The notes: generated by a model from the letters alone, not told the origin. A stretch of 64,000 nucleotides of DNA from Asterias rubens (GCF_902459465.1 NC_047078.1:8518333-8582332); one strand, 5' to 3'; shown: positions 10,840 to 22,721, counted from the stretch's first letter. Made by a program: numbers and translations.

Positions 10840-10971
10840 TAGGCCGTGTCCGAAACGGCGACTTCGGCTACAGCTACGGCTAGATCGCGCGCGTCTGCTA
10901 TCCTTTAACACTGGTAGACGCGCTGATCTAGACGTAGCTGTAGCCGAAGTCGTCGTTTCGGACACGGCCTA
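10840..10971. mobile_element. foldback element, TAGGCCGTGTCCGAAACG termini
   Basis: An inverted repeat of about 55 bp per arm, starting TAGGCCGTGTCCGAAACGGC and ending with its complement. The short centre is CTATCCTTTAACACTGG. It is a compact palindromic MITE. The gypsy element begins a few bases to its right. Confidence 0.85.
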
Positions 10972-10980
10972 AGACACAAT

Positions 10981-11170
10981 TGTAGAGTCTTACTAGACAT
11001 ACGGATTAAACCAATACTATAGACGAATTCAATCTTATGTGCATCAACATGTGTCTTTATTCCGTTCCTCGGTTTTCCACCCCTTTTCCATGTACTCTTA
11101 CACGAGGCCAACTCATTTGCATAAATGTATAACATTACATGTATTACAGTGTGATCACGTGAACACTACA
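10981..11170 (-). repeat. 3' LTR of the gypsy element (190 bp)
   Basis: Starts TGTAGTGTTCACGTGATCAC on the minus strand and ends AAGACTCTACA. AATAAA lies near 11063 (minus strand). The first 25 bases recur at 14372-14396 as the remnant of the 5' LTR. Confidence 0.85.
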
Positions 11171-11491
11171 TTCTCTCCTTTCTTAAAATAACAAACCCTT
11201 AGTTAAACTGGAAAGTAAACGCACAGTATCAAACTTTAACTTTTAACAACATCATCAAGTTTAAACAATGTTAACCATTTAACAAAACAATTGTGTTTCT
11301 TTTAAAATACAGTAGTCCATACTATGACTTATCATATTAGACTTAGACCGGGATATTGCAAATTTTATGTTGGTGAGATATTTAAAACTATCCCAGAAAA
11401 CATTTGTTACTTATCTTGTATCTCCTCTGGTAAACAATATTTACCCTTACATCCTGTGCTTACTGCTTATAACACATACTTTAAGTTTTAT

Positions 11492-12472
11492 CTAAACATC
11501 CATTACAAAATCATCAAAACGCTTAGGGAGACAGTTTCTCGTTGTACGAACTGCCCTTGGTGAACCTAGCATTGGACTTGAGATGGAGACTTGTGGGTCT
11601 ACAATGTCTCCACTAATATCCTCATTCTGTATTGGATCTTCGATACTCTCCTGACTAGTGTCAGACTCTGTTTGCTGGTATTTCTTTACATGAGTGCTAT
11701 TTCTTTTGTATTTCACTCCCTCTGGAGATTCAACAGTGCAACTGTTACCCTGTTTCTCCACTAATGTGTATGGCACTGCATGAAATGGTGTACTCATTTT
11801 GTTTTGTTGACTTTGCTTCACCAGTACAGCATCTCCCTTTTTCAGATCACTTTCTTCTGCTCTTCTTTTGTTATCTACATACAACTTATTTTTGTGTTTC
11901 ATCAGAGCATCTCTGTCTTGAACTTCCTCATCATTTCTGTACTCTAACTCCTCTATTTGTGGCAATTTTGTTCTGAGTTTTCGCCCAAACATTAACTCAG
12001 CTGGGGACACACCTGTAGTGCTATGAGGAGTTGTTCTGTACGCAAACATGTATGACCGGATTTCCCTTTTCCAGTCCTGTGACTGAGCATGAGCTATTCT
12101 AATGCGCTTCATCAGCGATCTGTTTTGTCGTTCAACTTCACCATTTGCTGCAGGGTGCAGAGGTGTCACTAATCTATGGTTAATACCATTTTCATTTAAG
12201 TATTCCTTGAACACTTCTGACCTGAACTGTGGGCCGTTGTCCGAGGTAATTGACCTTGGTAGCCCATAACGAGAGAACATATTCTCCAGTGCATTCACAA
12301 TCTTAGCTGTTGTAGTATCTTTCATAATTTCTACTTCATAAAATCTACTGTAATAGTCTACCACAACAAACACATAGTGTTTTGATGGGAGAGGTCCCAG
12401 TAGGTCAATGGCCAAGTCCTGCCAAGGACCCGTAGGCATTTGCGTTGGATGCAATGGTTCTGGGTTGGGCAT
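11492..12472 (-). pseudogene. gypsy integrase, core and C-terminal part
   Basis: Retroviral-type integrase core. The catalytic residues of the D,D-35-E triad are visible in DLAIDLLGPLP, TSDNGPQF and AANGEVERQNRSL. A basic C-terminal region with KKGDAVLVKQ follows, typical of gypsy integrases. It is in the same frame as the RNase H segment and is separated from it by a single TAA at 12485-12487 (a Gln-like position after the zinc-binding CHGC), so this is a nonsense break rather than a second gene. It acts on element cDNA in the nucleus. Confidence 0.9.
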
Positions 12473-12484
12473 CGCACTTACTAG

Positions 12485-13552
12485 TTAACATCCATGACAT
12501 GATCGAACTAATCTCAAAACATCTTTATCCATGTTTGGCCACCACACTTTACTTCTCAACCTTTGTTTTGTGCCTACTATGCCCAAATGACCACGATGTG
12601 CTAATTCTACACATTTTGTACGTAACGTCTTAGGTATGACTAATCTTGTTCCTCTCAACACCAGGTAACCGATTGAACTCAACTCATTCCTGATTGGAAA
12701 ATAATTAACACTGGATTTATCAAAATCACCTTTCGCTAGACACTTTCTAACTTTGATCAATTCTGCATCGTCCTTTGATGCTTCTTCCACTTCACGTGTA
12801 GTTAAAGCTTTGGGTGTTGCCTGTTCTGCAACAAACTTAACATACTCCTCAGCTTTATTTGCTAGTGTGTTTGGTTTATCAGCTACATTGCTTTTTTCCA
12901 ACCTTGACAACACATCTGCAATGTTTTGTGGCCCAGGTGCATATCGAATTGTATATGTGAATGGCATTAATCTTAACACCCATCTCTCAATTCTGGCATT
13001 TGGTTTTGACTTTGGCCCATACAACACTTCTAGTGGTTTATGATCTGTGATCAATTCGAAATTCAATCCATATAGATATATCTGAAATTTCTCACATGCC
13101 CACACAACGGCAAGTGCTTCTTTCTCAGTAGTAGAGTACCTTGTCTCCACATCACTTAATGTCCTACTGGCATAACTAATGACTCTAGTTTCCCCTTCAT
13201 ATTCTTGAAGTAACACAGCCCCTAAACCAACATTACTTGCATCCGTAACAAGTTGTGTACGTGTAGCATCAAGACGGTAATACCCTAATGTCTCAGTCTT
13301 AGTTAGGCAATCCTTCAACACATCAAAACTGTTTTGTTGTTCTTTGCCCCATGTGAACTTCTCATTTTTTCTAGTCAGCCTACGCAATGGTTCAGCCACA
13401 GTGGCCAAATTTGGAATGTATCGTGCTGAGAAATTCACAAGTCCCAGAAAACTCTTGATTTCGGCTGCATTGTTGGGGGGTCTTGCCTCTTTCATGGCTT
13501 TGATTCTCCCCTCTGTGGGCTCAACTCCGTTTTTGGATAACACATGACCCAT
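12485..13552 (-). pseudogene. gypsy RT connection, RNase H and integrase zinc finger
   Basis: Begins in the RT thumb/connection (GHVLSKNGVEP). RNase H follows with its acidic residues in LVTDASNVGLGAVL, TTEKEALAVVWACEKF and ELITDHKPL, then the integrase zinc-binding module with H-x3-H in HRGHLG and CHGC at the end. The join to the RT segment upstream is a frameshift near 13555. Confidence 0.9.
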
Positions 13553-14024
13553 GAAACGTAATCTTTGTCAAACCAAACTGACACTTTTCCTTATTTAAGG
13601 TCAAGTTCTTTTCCTTCAGTCTCTGCATGACTTTCACTAGTCTTTCATCGTGCTCTGCTTGGTTTTTTCCATAAACAACAATATCATCTGATATGTTTTG
13701 AACTCCTTCACAATCATGTAGTACCTGAGCTATTACTTGCTGGTACTTCTCTGGTGCTGCACTTATGCCAAACATCAATCGTGTATACCTATACAGGCCT
13801 TTATGGGTTACAAACGTTGTGATTTCTCGTGAATCTTCTTCCAATTCTATCTGGTGATACCCATACTTCATATCTAACTTACTGAAAACTTCACTACCAT
13901 TCATATTGTACAAAATCTCATCAACAGTAGGAATAGGATGCCTTTCTCTGATTATGGCCTTATTGGCTTGTCGCATATCAACACACAGTCGAATATCGCC
14001 ATTTGGTTTGGGTACAACAATCAC
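13521..14024 (-). pseudogene. gypsy reverse transcriptase fingers/palm
   Basis: Contains VPKPNGDIRLCVDMRQANKA, FSKLDMKYGYHQIEL and the active-site NISDDIVVYG, where the usual YxDD is ISDD. Coding similarity extends upstream of the first Met to about 14088 (ending HPTSWVSPV), so this Met is not the true start. The frame is lost near 13555. Confidence 0.9.
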
Positions 14025-14082
14025 TGGGCTTACCCACGAAGTTGGGTGATTAACTTTCTCTATTATACTTAGTGACTCTAAT

Positions 14083-14358
14083 TCATCTGACCTTCTCTCT
14101 TAAGGTGTATGGTACCCGGTACATGTGTTGTGCCACTGGTCTAACCTCTTTGTCAATGTGCAACTTCAGCTTATGGTCCTTCAACTTTCCTACCCCTTGA
14201 AAACATTCTGGATAACTATCTATCACTTCTCCAGCCACAAGGTTTACACCAATCTTAAGCACACCCAGTTCAACACTTGTATCTTTACCTAGAAGTGCAG
14301 GCCCTTTACTTTCTGTGACATAAAAATCTGCTTCTACTTCAGTGTCTTCATGACTCAT
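14083..14358 (-). pseudogene. gypsy protease C-terminus and RT leader
   Basis: Has GPALLGKDTSVELGVLKIG, the end of the retropepsin domain, and then a spacer with DSYPECFQGVGKL leading to RT. The protease active site (DTG region) is missing because of the 5' deletion. A frameshift near 14088 separates it from the RT frame. Confidence 0.8.
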
Positions 14359-14396
14359 ACCATCAACTTTAACAGTGTGATCACGTGAACACTACA

Positions 14397-14787
14397 ACAA
14401 TCAAGGCCCGAGGAGGTGTTTTGATTTAACCTTTGACCTCCGCCAAAAAAGGGGGTCAGGGTACCACACAGAAAGTACATACAGAGATGATAGAACACTG
14501 CAAGAAAACACCTCACCATGGATCAAATATCGCTTCACACTGAGAAAGGCGTGATTTTGTTTCTGAGCGATTTCATTGCGTTACTCATGTCCTTAACAAT
14601 AAACATTGTTTTAACATTATTGCTACTATTATAAGCGTACACAAAGTGTCATGTCGCGATAGTTTATAGACACTGTGGACTCGGTTCTTGCAGTGTTGGA
14701 GTGGCCGGCCTTGGTTGTATCATTTTAATCATAATTTGCTTCACTTAATCCAGGAGTATAAATGGGAGGGTCTCCCTCGCTGCCTTG
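14397..14787. other. intergenic, nothing recognised
   Basis: Apart from the gypsy TSD at 14397-14401 there is no gene or repeat signal. Confidence 0.3.
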
Positions 14788-15106
14788 AGTTAATTGCCAA
14801 AAACCAGTCTTCTCACTTAGTTTATATATCTCAACTATGTACAAAATAACAAACCTGTGAAAATTTTGAACTCAATTGGTCGTCGAAGTTGCGAGATAAT
14901 AATGGAAGAAATAACACCCTATTTCTGAGGTCTCGAAATCAAATTCAAATATTTTTTAGTGGAAAATTACCTCTTTCTCAAAAACTACGTTACTTCAGAG
15001 GGAGCCGTTTCTCACAATGTTTTATACTATCAACAGCTCTCCATTACTCGTTGAGTCGTTAGGCAAGTAAGGTTTCATGCTAATAATTATTTTGAGTAAT
15101 TTTTAA
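14788..15106 (+). mobile_element. TTAA MITE family A1, right end lost
   Basis: The left end is TTAATTGCCAAAAACCAGTC. The interior phrases are typical, but half of the central hairpin is deleted. It stops at TTTTGAGTAATTTTTAA, where a family B element begins at the TTAA. Confidence 0.7.
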
Positions 15107-15486
15107 AGGGACACGTTGCCTTGGATCGGTCGAGTTGGTCTTTGAAAAGCGTTTGTAACCGTTTGTTATAAAACTCATTTGGTTAGAAAGATGTTGTAAA
15201 AGTAGAATACAATGATGCACACAAACATGCCTCGAAGTTCCACGGTTTTCCTTTTACCTCGTCGACTAACACGGTCGGCCATTTATGGGAGTCAAATAAT
15301 TTTTAACTCCCATAAATGGCCGACCGTGTTTGTTCGCAAAGTAAAAGGAAAACCACGCAATTTCGAGGCAAATTTGTGTGGATCATTGTGTTCTAGTTTT
15401 AAAACATCAACCATATGCATTTTATAACAAACGGTTACGCTTTTTATAGACCAACCCGTCCGATCCAAGGCAACGTGTTCCTTTAA
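15103..15486. mobile_element. TTAA foldback MITE family B
   Basis: TTAA-bounded. The terminal inverted repeats are about 150-190 bp and start TTAAAGGGACACGTTGCCTT. Each arm includes GGTCGAGTTGGTCTTTGAAA and CCATTTATGGGAGTCAAA. The two arms nearly meet, so it is almost a perfect palindrome. A second copy lies at 31628-32018. Confidence 0.9.
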
Positions 15487-15868
15487 AGGCAGTGGACACT
15501 GTTGGTAATTACTCAAAATAATTATTAGCATAAAACCTTTCTAGGTGACAAGTAATGGGGAGAGGTTGGTGGTATAAAACATTGTGAGAAACAGCTCCCT
15601 CTGAAGTGCCATAGTTTTGGAGAAAGAAGTAATTTTCCACAAATTTGATTTCGAGACCTCAAGTTTAGAACTTGAGGTCTCGAAATCAACCATCTAAACG
15701 CACACAACTTCGTGTGACAAGGGTGTTTTCTTCTTTCATTATTATCTCGCAACTTTGATGACCGATTGAGCTCAAATTTTCACAGGTTTGTTATTTTATG
15801 CATAGTTGAGATACACCAACTGTGAAGGCTAGTCTTTGACAATTACCAATAGTGTCCACTGCCTTTAA
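15483..15868 (-). mobile_element. TTAA MITE family A1, full length
   Basis: Starts TTAAAGGCAGTGGACACTGT and ends AGTGTCCACTGCCTTTAA, with an intact central hairpin. It shares its left TTAA with the family B element. A 25-bp extra copy of the right end follows at 15869-15893. Confidence 0.9.
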
Positions 15869-16097
15869 TACCAATAGTGTCCACTGCCTTAAACTTAAAT
15901 TATGCAAAATACTTAACAATCTTATATACCATCCGGGTAATGGTTTGTTTTTTTGTCAATGTAGGTTTTCAAAATGTTCATAAATTGGAAAAAGAATTGC
16001 AATAAAAGTCACAGTATGTGAAAGTTTCGGCAGAAAATAGTTTGTCTATCTTGCTGAGAAAACTGGAAAAATCGTAACGGTATTCAATTAAATTAAT

Positions 16098-16196
16098 ATG
16101 CTAACCAGGTTGCAAGCCAAACTACAATGTCACATGTTGTGACTGGTATCCTGCTCATTTCTGCTTAGCAGATCGTTAATACTTTCTGATACCGGG
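16098..16196. repeat. CTTAGCAA repeat fragment
   Basis: CCAGGTTGCAAGCCAAACTA, GTGACTGGTATCCTGCTCAT and CTGCTTAGCAGATCG belong to this family. Confidence 0.5.
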
Positions 16197-16199
16197 TCC

Positions 16200-16560
16200 T
16201 GGTGTTAGTTGTTTGTGTGGGCTACTGTTGGTCGGTTGCCAGCCAACCTTAATTCCAATAGCAATAATTTTCTTTTCTAATGTGGTTTTTGTACGAAGCA
16301 CATGGGGTGTGTTCTCTCGTCGCTAGCCTTTCCGACCCTTAAAACGGGATAAACAGGTGAGATTTTCTCATTTTTAATGATCTCGAACAAAACCAAACGT
16401 TTGTAAACGACTCTTTGCTGCAATGTCGGTGTTTATTGGTGTTCGTGTGTTTCCGAAGGAGAGCAGGAGCAAACACATGCCGTTCATAACAGCACGAGAC
16501 GCCATCACGATGTGGAGGGGAAATCACGCTCGCCACGAAATACCGTACATTAGATGTGCC
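16200..16560. repeat. diverged duplicated segment, copy 1
   Basis: GTGTGGGCTACTGTTGG...GCCAACCTT, GAAGCACATGGGGTGTGTTCTCTCG (in parts), AAACAGGTGAG and GCCGTTCATAACAGCACGAG...AAATCACGCTCGCC recur in the same order, with spacing changed by insertions, at 19110-20400. The AACAG|GTGAG in copy 1 and CTCAG|GTGAG in copy 2 look like splice donors, so an old gene-fragment duplication is possible. Confidence 0.5.
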
Positions 16561-17236
16561 GACTAAACTTTAAACCAATATTGTGACAAACTTATAATAG
16601 TTGTTGTCCTTAATATTGTTTACTTCAAGTTTGTAATTGGCCAATTATACAAAATATCATAATATAACATTTTGGCCTGTAGCATGAAGGCAGAGGGCCT
16701 ACGTTAGGATCACCAGATTTAAATTAAGGTTCGAAAATGTTTAAATTTGAGAAGTTTGTTTAGTATCAATAAATTAAGGTCACATTAAATGTAAATCCAC
16801 TTATGGAACAAAATGCATACCTAATGACTAAGAGGGAATTACATCATTGATAATTGTCTTGTATTGTTCGAGAAAATCTGGATTTTAGGATAAAATTTAA
16901 TATATAACATGGTTCAAACGAACTGTTGACATATTTTTCCTTCTGTGTTTGCTGAAAAGAGAGCAAATAATTATGAAATTCAAAAGTCAGAAAAAATGAC
17001 AGGTTCAAACGACGATCAGCCGACCATCGTTTCAAAGCTAGAATTGAAATGTTCATTAAAATGAAATAACACTCGCGAAACAACTTCGCTGGCAACCTGT
17101 AAATCAAAAATAATTATGTAATTTCATTCAAGTGAGTTATTTTGAATTAACTTGGAAGTACATTTTTTCATCCAAATCCATAATTATACTAGCTGCCAAC
17201 ATTTGCATCTTGTCATTTCGCTCCGGAGAATTTTGT
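16561..17236. other. AT-rich, nothing recognised
   Basis: No exon or repeat-family signal was found. Confidence 0.3.
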
Positions 17237-17545
17237 ACAAAGACCAGGGAGATATTTAGAAACCTATTCAACACAACAGGGAAGATGTTTCCATAATATC
17301 AGGAAGATTTTAAATCATGTTCATCAGAACATGGACATATTATTTATTTTATTTTAAGTTTCTGCAGAATCAGGAAGAGTTAAAGTTTGTTGAACAAAAA
17401 TCAGGGAGTAAATTAGAAACACATTCACCACAACAGGGAAAATGTTTCCATTGATATCAGGGAGATGTTCAAAATGTGTTCATCAGGAAATGGACAGATT
17501 GGTTCATTTTCAGTTTCTGCAGAATCAGGGAGAGATGGCTATACG
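17237..17545. repeat. two-copy tandem repeat, 157-bp period
   Basis: CAACAGGGAARATGTTTCC occurs at 17274 and 17431, with matching flanks (CAGGGAG, GTTCATCAG.A.ATGGACA, TTTCTGCAGAATCAGG). Confidence 0.85.
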
Positions 17546-17797
17546 TAGCTCTGTTCATACCTTTAGTTTGACAGCATTTCATCGGCTTTTCATACAATGT
17601 GATAGAGAAGGTGAACAATAGTTAGAATATATATTCACAAAAACAACTTTACTTGTTAAAAAAAACAATTTTACGTTCCCTAATTTTGGGGCACCAAAAC
17701 GGGCCAGGAACTTACACGGGAGTCCATAAGGCCATGCCCTCTGATGCACCTGATCCTATAGCCTTGGTGACCCTAAAAATTTCTCTTATATGACTCT

Positions 17798-18061
17798 TTA
17801 AGAAACTGGGGATTACTATTGTCAAAGACCAGTCTTCTCACTTGCTGTATCTCACATACGCATACAATAACAAACCTGTGAAAATTTGAGCTCAATCAGT
17901 CATCAAAGTTGAAAGATAATAATGAAAACTACGTCACTTCAGGGGGAGCCTTTTCTCACAATGTTTTTTTTACTATCAACAGCTCTCCATTACTTGTAAC
18001 CAAGTGAGGTTTTGTGCTAATAATTATTTTGAGTAAATACCAATAGTGTCCACAGCCTTTT
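17798..18061 (+). mobile_element. TTAA MITE family A, internally deleted
   Basis: Left TTAA at 17798 (TTAAGAAACTGGGGATTACT). The right end is CAATAGTGTCCACAGCCTTT. The central hairpin is missing. Confidence 0.75.
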
Positions 18062-18209
18062 AGACTTTCCAATGGGAGTACCCTTCGCAAAGTGAAAATT
18101 ACCTTGCTTTGAGTGTCAGTTTGCACGAGTATAATATCTCAATATTGGCCTCTAAAAAAATGCCCCATCCCCTTTGAAGCAGAACAGTTAAAAATGACAG
18201 GCCTACATT

Positions 18210-18559
18210 TTAAAGGGGAAGGTACACGTTTGGTAATTACTCAAAACAAATATTAACTTAAATACTGACAAACTAGCATTGTAGAGCTGTTGAGAGTATA
18301 AAACATTGTGAGAAACGGCTCCCTCTGAAGTAGCATAGATTTAGAGAAAGGGGTAATTTCTAACTAAAATAATAAAAGACTTCTTTAGCCAGAAGTCTTT
18401 TATTCGTCCAACAATGGTGTTTTTTCTCTAATCATTTTCTCGCAACTTCGATTACCAACTAAGCTCAAATTTTCACAGGTTTGTTATTTTATGCTTACGT
18501 TGGGATACAACAAGTGAGAAGACTGGTCTTTGACAATTAAACGTGTACCTTCCCTTTAG
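18210..18559 (-). mobile_element. TTAA MITE family A2
   Basis: Starts TTAAAGGGGAAGGTACACGT and ends ACGTGTACCTTCCCTTTA. The central palindrome is AATAAAAGACTTCT ... AGAAGTCTTTTATT, where family A1 has the GAGGTCTCG hairpin. Confidence 0.8.
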
Positions 18560-19109
18560 AAGAGGACAAAAACAAAAATAAATCAGTCTAAAATTGTGTA
18601 TGTTTATTTTGCTCATATCAACCATGGATGAAGTTGAAAAAACAAAACTTGATCCACGACATAACTACTTGCGTTTGAGAGGCTAAACTTATGATTTTTA
18701 CATTAAAGAATTGTATGTTGTACCTGCCTTTGTCTTCTACAAAAGGTGGTTATACAATAATACAAACAATTCAATTCAATTATTTATTCATCATGCCAGC
18801 ATGAAAATCATTAAAGCTCAGTTTGCACATACAAAATATTAAAATGTAAAAAATACACAATATTTTTAAGCGAGACAAAACAAAACTTGACAATAAGTGA
18901 AGGATTTAAATACGAAATCAAGATTACTATACTTATCGATAATTAATCATCAATACAGGGAAGTAGCCTAGTCAGTAGTCGATGATGTATTAAAGCCACG
19001 TCACCGACTTCCTTCATAAAACATTGATAACTCAAAACAACATTGGTTGATTGTTTTTGAAATTGCGGACATGACATGACTTGATTTGGAATGATTTGTA
19101 AATGCAGCT
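18560..19109. other. AT-rich, nothing recognised
   Basis: No gene or repeat-family signal was found. Confidence 0.3.
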
Positions 19110-20405
19110 GGTTGTTTATCACATTTTTGTGTGGGTTGCGTGGGTTGTTGCCACCCAACCTTGAAGGCACTGGACACGTTTGGTAACTGTTATAAAGACC
19201 ACTATTCTCACTTGGTGTATCCCAACATATGCATCAAATAACAAACCTGTGAAAATTTTGGCTCAATCTGTCATCAAATGTGCAAGAGAATAATGACAGA
19301 AAACACTCTTGTTGCATTACTTTGTGCGCTTTCGGATGCATAATAAAATGCGTCAGCTGAAGTCTTTTAATTATTATTTGAAATGATTTTTGGGGTTAAA
19401 CAAAGAATTGACTAGAGTGGGATTCGAACCAACGACCTCCGGATTAACGTATAATTATTATTTGAGTGAGAAATTACCTCTTTCTCAAAAAACTAATTCA
19501 GAGGGAGCCGTTTCTCACAATCTTTTACTCAACAGCTCTCCATTGCTCGTATACCAAGTAAGTGTTTATGCTAACAATTATTTTGGGTAATGACCAATAG
19601 TTTCCAGTGCCTTTAAACCCACGTGAACCATCATAGCCATTTCCGATTAGTGTGGGGTATGAAGCGCATGGGGTTTGATCTCTCGGCGTCCATGTTGTCT
19701 CATTTGCCCGTTACCTCAGGTGAGTTTGTCACATTTTAAGTTGATCTCCAATAAAACAGAAATTAACAGTCGATCAATCAAAATATTATCAGCTGAAAGT
19801 TATGTAGAAAATAATAATAGTATTCATATCCAAAGCCAGTTTGAAATCACGAATCATAACGTTGTACGTACGACATTGGTCAAGAAATACATCAACCAAA
19901 AATAGTGGAATTTAAAAAAAGTTAAACATGAGCCAAGTTTGGGTTAATTTATGGTATTTTTTTCAACCATGAGTTCATGGGGGAAAGAGAAATAACTGTA
20001 GGCCTAGCCAAAATGGGAAAACTTTGCACCATCAGTTCACATGAAAAGACGTCATTTTGGTTCGGACGGGGGCGAACGGTGGCAGACAAAATCCTCAAAA
20101 AGTTTCATTTTAAGCATTTTAATCCAAAGGAAATCCCCTGCTTTTATTTGAATTTTTCTCGACAGTATTTTGTTATATCTAGGGATTTAATTGAAGTTGT
20201 TGTGTGCATGTGCCAAGGTCACAATGTCTTAACTGTTGAAGTGTAAGTTTTGTCAACTGTGTGGGCCGCCATTTTGTTTTTCATCACGGAGACCGCAGAG
20301 CACTGGCTCGCACGGACAAAAACACGCCGTTCAAAATCGCACGAGCCCCCACTAAGTGTTAAAAACAAATCACGCTCGCTACCGAGTCCGAAGCTAGTAT
20401 GCAAT
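19110..20405. repeat. diverged duplicated segment, copy 2, with insertions
   Basis: Counterpart of 16200-16560. GTGTGGGTTGCGTGGGTTGT is split by the MITE at 19162-19616. It continues with GTATGAAGCGCATGGGGTTT, CTCAGGTGAGTT, then (after unrelated sequence) GCCGTTCAAAATCGCACGAG and AAATCACGCTCGCTACCGAG. Confidence 0.45.
19162..19616 (+). mobile_element. TTAA MITE family A2 with a tRNA-like fragment inside
   Basis: The left end is TTGAAGGCACTGGACACGTT and the right end TTTCCAGTGCCTTTAA. Near 19400-19452 there is a piece of the tRNA-like element (GGATTCGAACCAACGACCTC) embedded in the centre, probably by insertion. Confidence 0.75.
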
Positions 20406-20410
20406 AACGT

Positions 20411-20905
20411 TCGTTACTTATCATCTGTATCTGTTTTAAAACCAAAAGTGCAGGCTTCATATACTTCAGCAAACATAAAAAGCACAAATCAATTATAACA
20501 TTATAATAGTTGACAAGTTACATATACAAGGTTGTCATCAAGCCTTCGAGAATTAGACCATCAAACCCTAGTTTTTGCATTTATACCATCCGTCTTTTTG
20601 GTTGATAAGTTGTTTGCAACAGCTTATTTTGTTTTCCCAAGTTAAAAACTGCATGGAGTCTACGGGAGGAGGAGGACATGAGACAATATTGAGCCAACTT
20701 CAAGTTATTATTAACAAGGTGTTTGAAACCATTATGTACAACAAACCATCAGTGTCAGTTGAGGATACTGACAATTATTTAATCTTTTAAATTAAAACCA
20801 GAAATCAACCACACAAGATAGGATTCATGTTCGACTAAAAATCAAACACAAAAATGCATTAAAAAAATACGTTTCTCGCTAAATATTATTCAAAAAGACA
20901 AAAAA
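20411..20905. other. AT-rich, nothing recognised
   Basis: No exon with convincing splice sites was seen, nor a known repeat. Confidence 0.3.
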
Positions 20906-20990
20906 GGTATCAACTTCTCCCCCATTACTCGCAACCAAGTATTGCTAATAATTATTTTGAGTAATTACCAATAGTGTCCACTGCCTTTAA
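20906..20990 (+). mobile_element. TTAA MITE family A, right-end fragment
   Basis: Only the last ~85 bp survive, ending AGTGTCCACTGCCTTTAA. Confidence 0.8.
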
Positions 20991-22721
20991 ATTGCCCAAA
21001 GAACTTTGTACAGTTTTCTCACCAGTGGTGTAAACAAAAACTGTTTACGAAAAAAGAAATGTTCAGTGTATCACGGTAACTATGATGAAGCCCACAAAGT
21101 CTGAAGGGGCGTTGTTAGTCACCCGAAACACCAAAAACACAAAACCATATTGTTAAATATAATTTAAATGGAACACAGTCAAAGAATAAGCCACTTATAG
21201 TAAACAACATGAAATATTTTGTATAGGCTATTATACGATCTAATAAACAAGGATCTAGGATCCAGCGGCGTAGCTAAAAAAAAAAGGGCAAATACTATGA
21301 TGGAATAATTAAAGCTCCATACAACATCACTTATTACTATCCAGAAATACATAGCCCCAAATCAACAGCAAAAGGGAACGTATTTGCAAAAAGCCACGAA
21401 TTGAATGAAAATTGAAATATTGCTTTTATTTAGACATTATAACAAAGGTGAACCAAATGCCTAAAAAGCTAAAACTAAAATAGTACCCTGGTGAGCTCAA
21501 GTATCTAATCATGAACGCCCATGACTGGCAAACAATTTTACCACAAAAACAGCAACAAAAACTCAAATACAGCCACTACAAATAGAATTTAAAAAAAAAA
21601 GCTAAAAAGAAATAACGTTATAAAGAACCAGTATCATATGACCACAACACTTATAGCAATAATCAATATTCAAAAACTAATCATGAACTACATAGTTAAG
21701 GAATTTGAATAAGAAAAAAATTAATAAACACGAGCGAACAAAACGTTACTATAGTTTGTTAAAGTGTTCCAAAATGTACCCCACGAAAAAAAAACTCAAA
21801 ATCCAAATCTAATGAAAACTGACATAATTATGTTCTACGCCACCAAAGTCAATCTTACACACAACATAATTTTATATCTCAGTGGCCATGCAACAATCCT
21901 TCATTGCGTTCTTTAAACAAAAATCCAACATTATCCATGCAAATGAAGAAAGCTAACAATACCTTGAAACATTATGAAAATGTTGCGCAGTAACTTCACG
22001 GATGAAGAAAAACATCACGTTCATCAGAGAAAAAACCCCTAAAGATCCACTGCTGAAGAAACGTCATGATAAAACAAGAAAATCAACTTCTGCAAGAACT
22101 AAATTTCTTCTGGCTCACCTACAAACTTTGACCAACACAACGTCTAAAGCAATGACAGTTGAAACATTATGTACGTTAAGTACAGCAATATTCTTCGAAA
22201 ACAACCAGGCTGAAAGTCTAACAGACTTCAAATGGAGCATGCCAATATTAACAAACACATGAAAAATGTATCGGTTAATGTATAATGATAAGTTTATGGT
22301 TGATTTCTGGATAAGGGGAAATCCCAGATGTGAGAAATAGAGGGGGAGGGGGGGCACACGGCTCGAACCTCCATTCACAATGCCCTTACATGGCTATATA
22401 CACTTTCAGGAAATGGCTTTCAGATTTTTTTAAGAATCTAGGAGTATTGCAAACAATAAGTCCGCAAATATTTGATTTGAATTATAAAACCCCGCGTTCT
22501 GAGAAAGTGAGGGTACTGGTTTTACAACATCCATGTTTAGATTTTTGAGGGTAGTGAACCTGTGTCCTTTATTATGCCGTCTCTGGTATATTTGTTTTGA
22601 TTTCAATGTTTTGAACATCTTTGCTTGCGATATTTTTTTCACAGGATTAGGGGGAATACTGTGACAGTGCTAACACACATCGGTGTATGGGTAAAAATAT
22701 ATATTTTGTGTAGGCCTATAT
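20991..22721. other. 1.7-kb AT-rich stretch, nothing recognised
   Basis: It is A-rich with many short poly-A runs and only chance open frames. No splice-bounded exon or named repeat was found. Confidence 0.35.

Larger units (their letters stand above)
10976..14401 (-). mobile_element. defective Ty3/gypsy LTR retrotransposon with TSD
   Basis: The body spans 10981-14396 on the minus strand, flanked by a perfect 5-bp duplication ACAAT (10976-10980 and 14397-14401). The 3' LTR is complete at 10981-11170 (TGTAG...CTACA on either strand, with an internal AATAAA on the minus strand). A polypurine tract, AAGAAAGGAGAGAA on the minus strand (11171-11184), abuts it. The 5' LTR is cut to its first 25 bases (14372-14396), which run straight into the protease end, so the primer site, gag and most of protease are deleted. 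The pol order is protease end, RT, RNase H, integrase. The frame is broken near 14088 and near 13555 and by a stop at 12485-12487. I would place it near the Mag/SURL clade, from the NISDD form of the RT motif; this is inference. Confidence 0.93.

Noticed and set aside
22002-22262. 86-aa Lys/Thr-rich ORF
   Set aside because: Composition matches the AT-rich background; no splice or homology signal.
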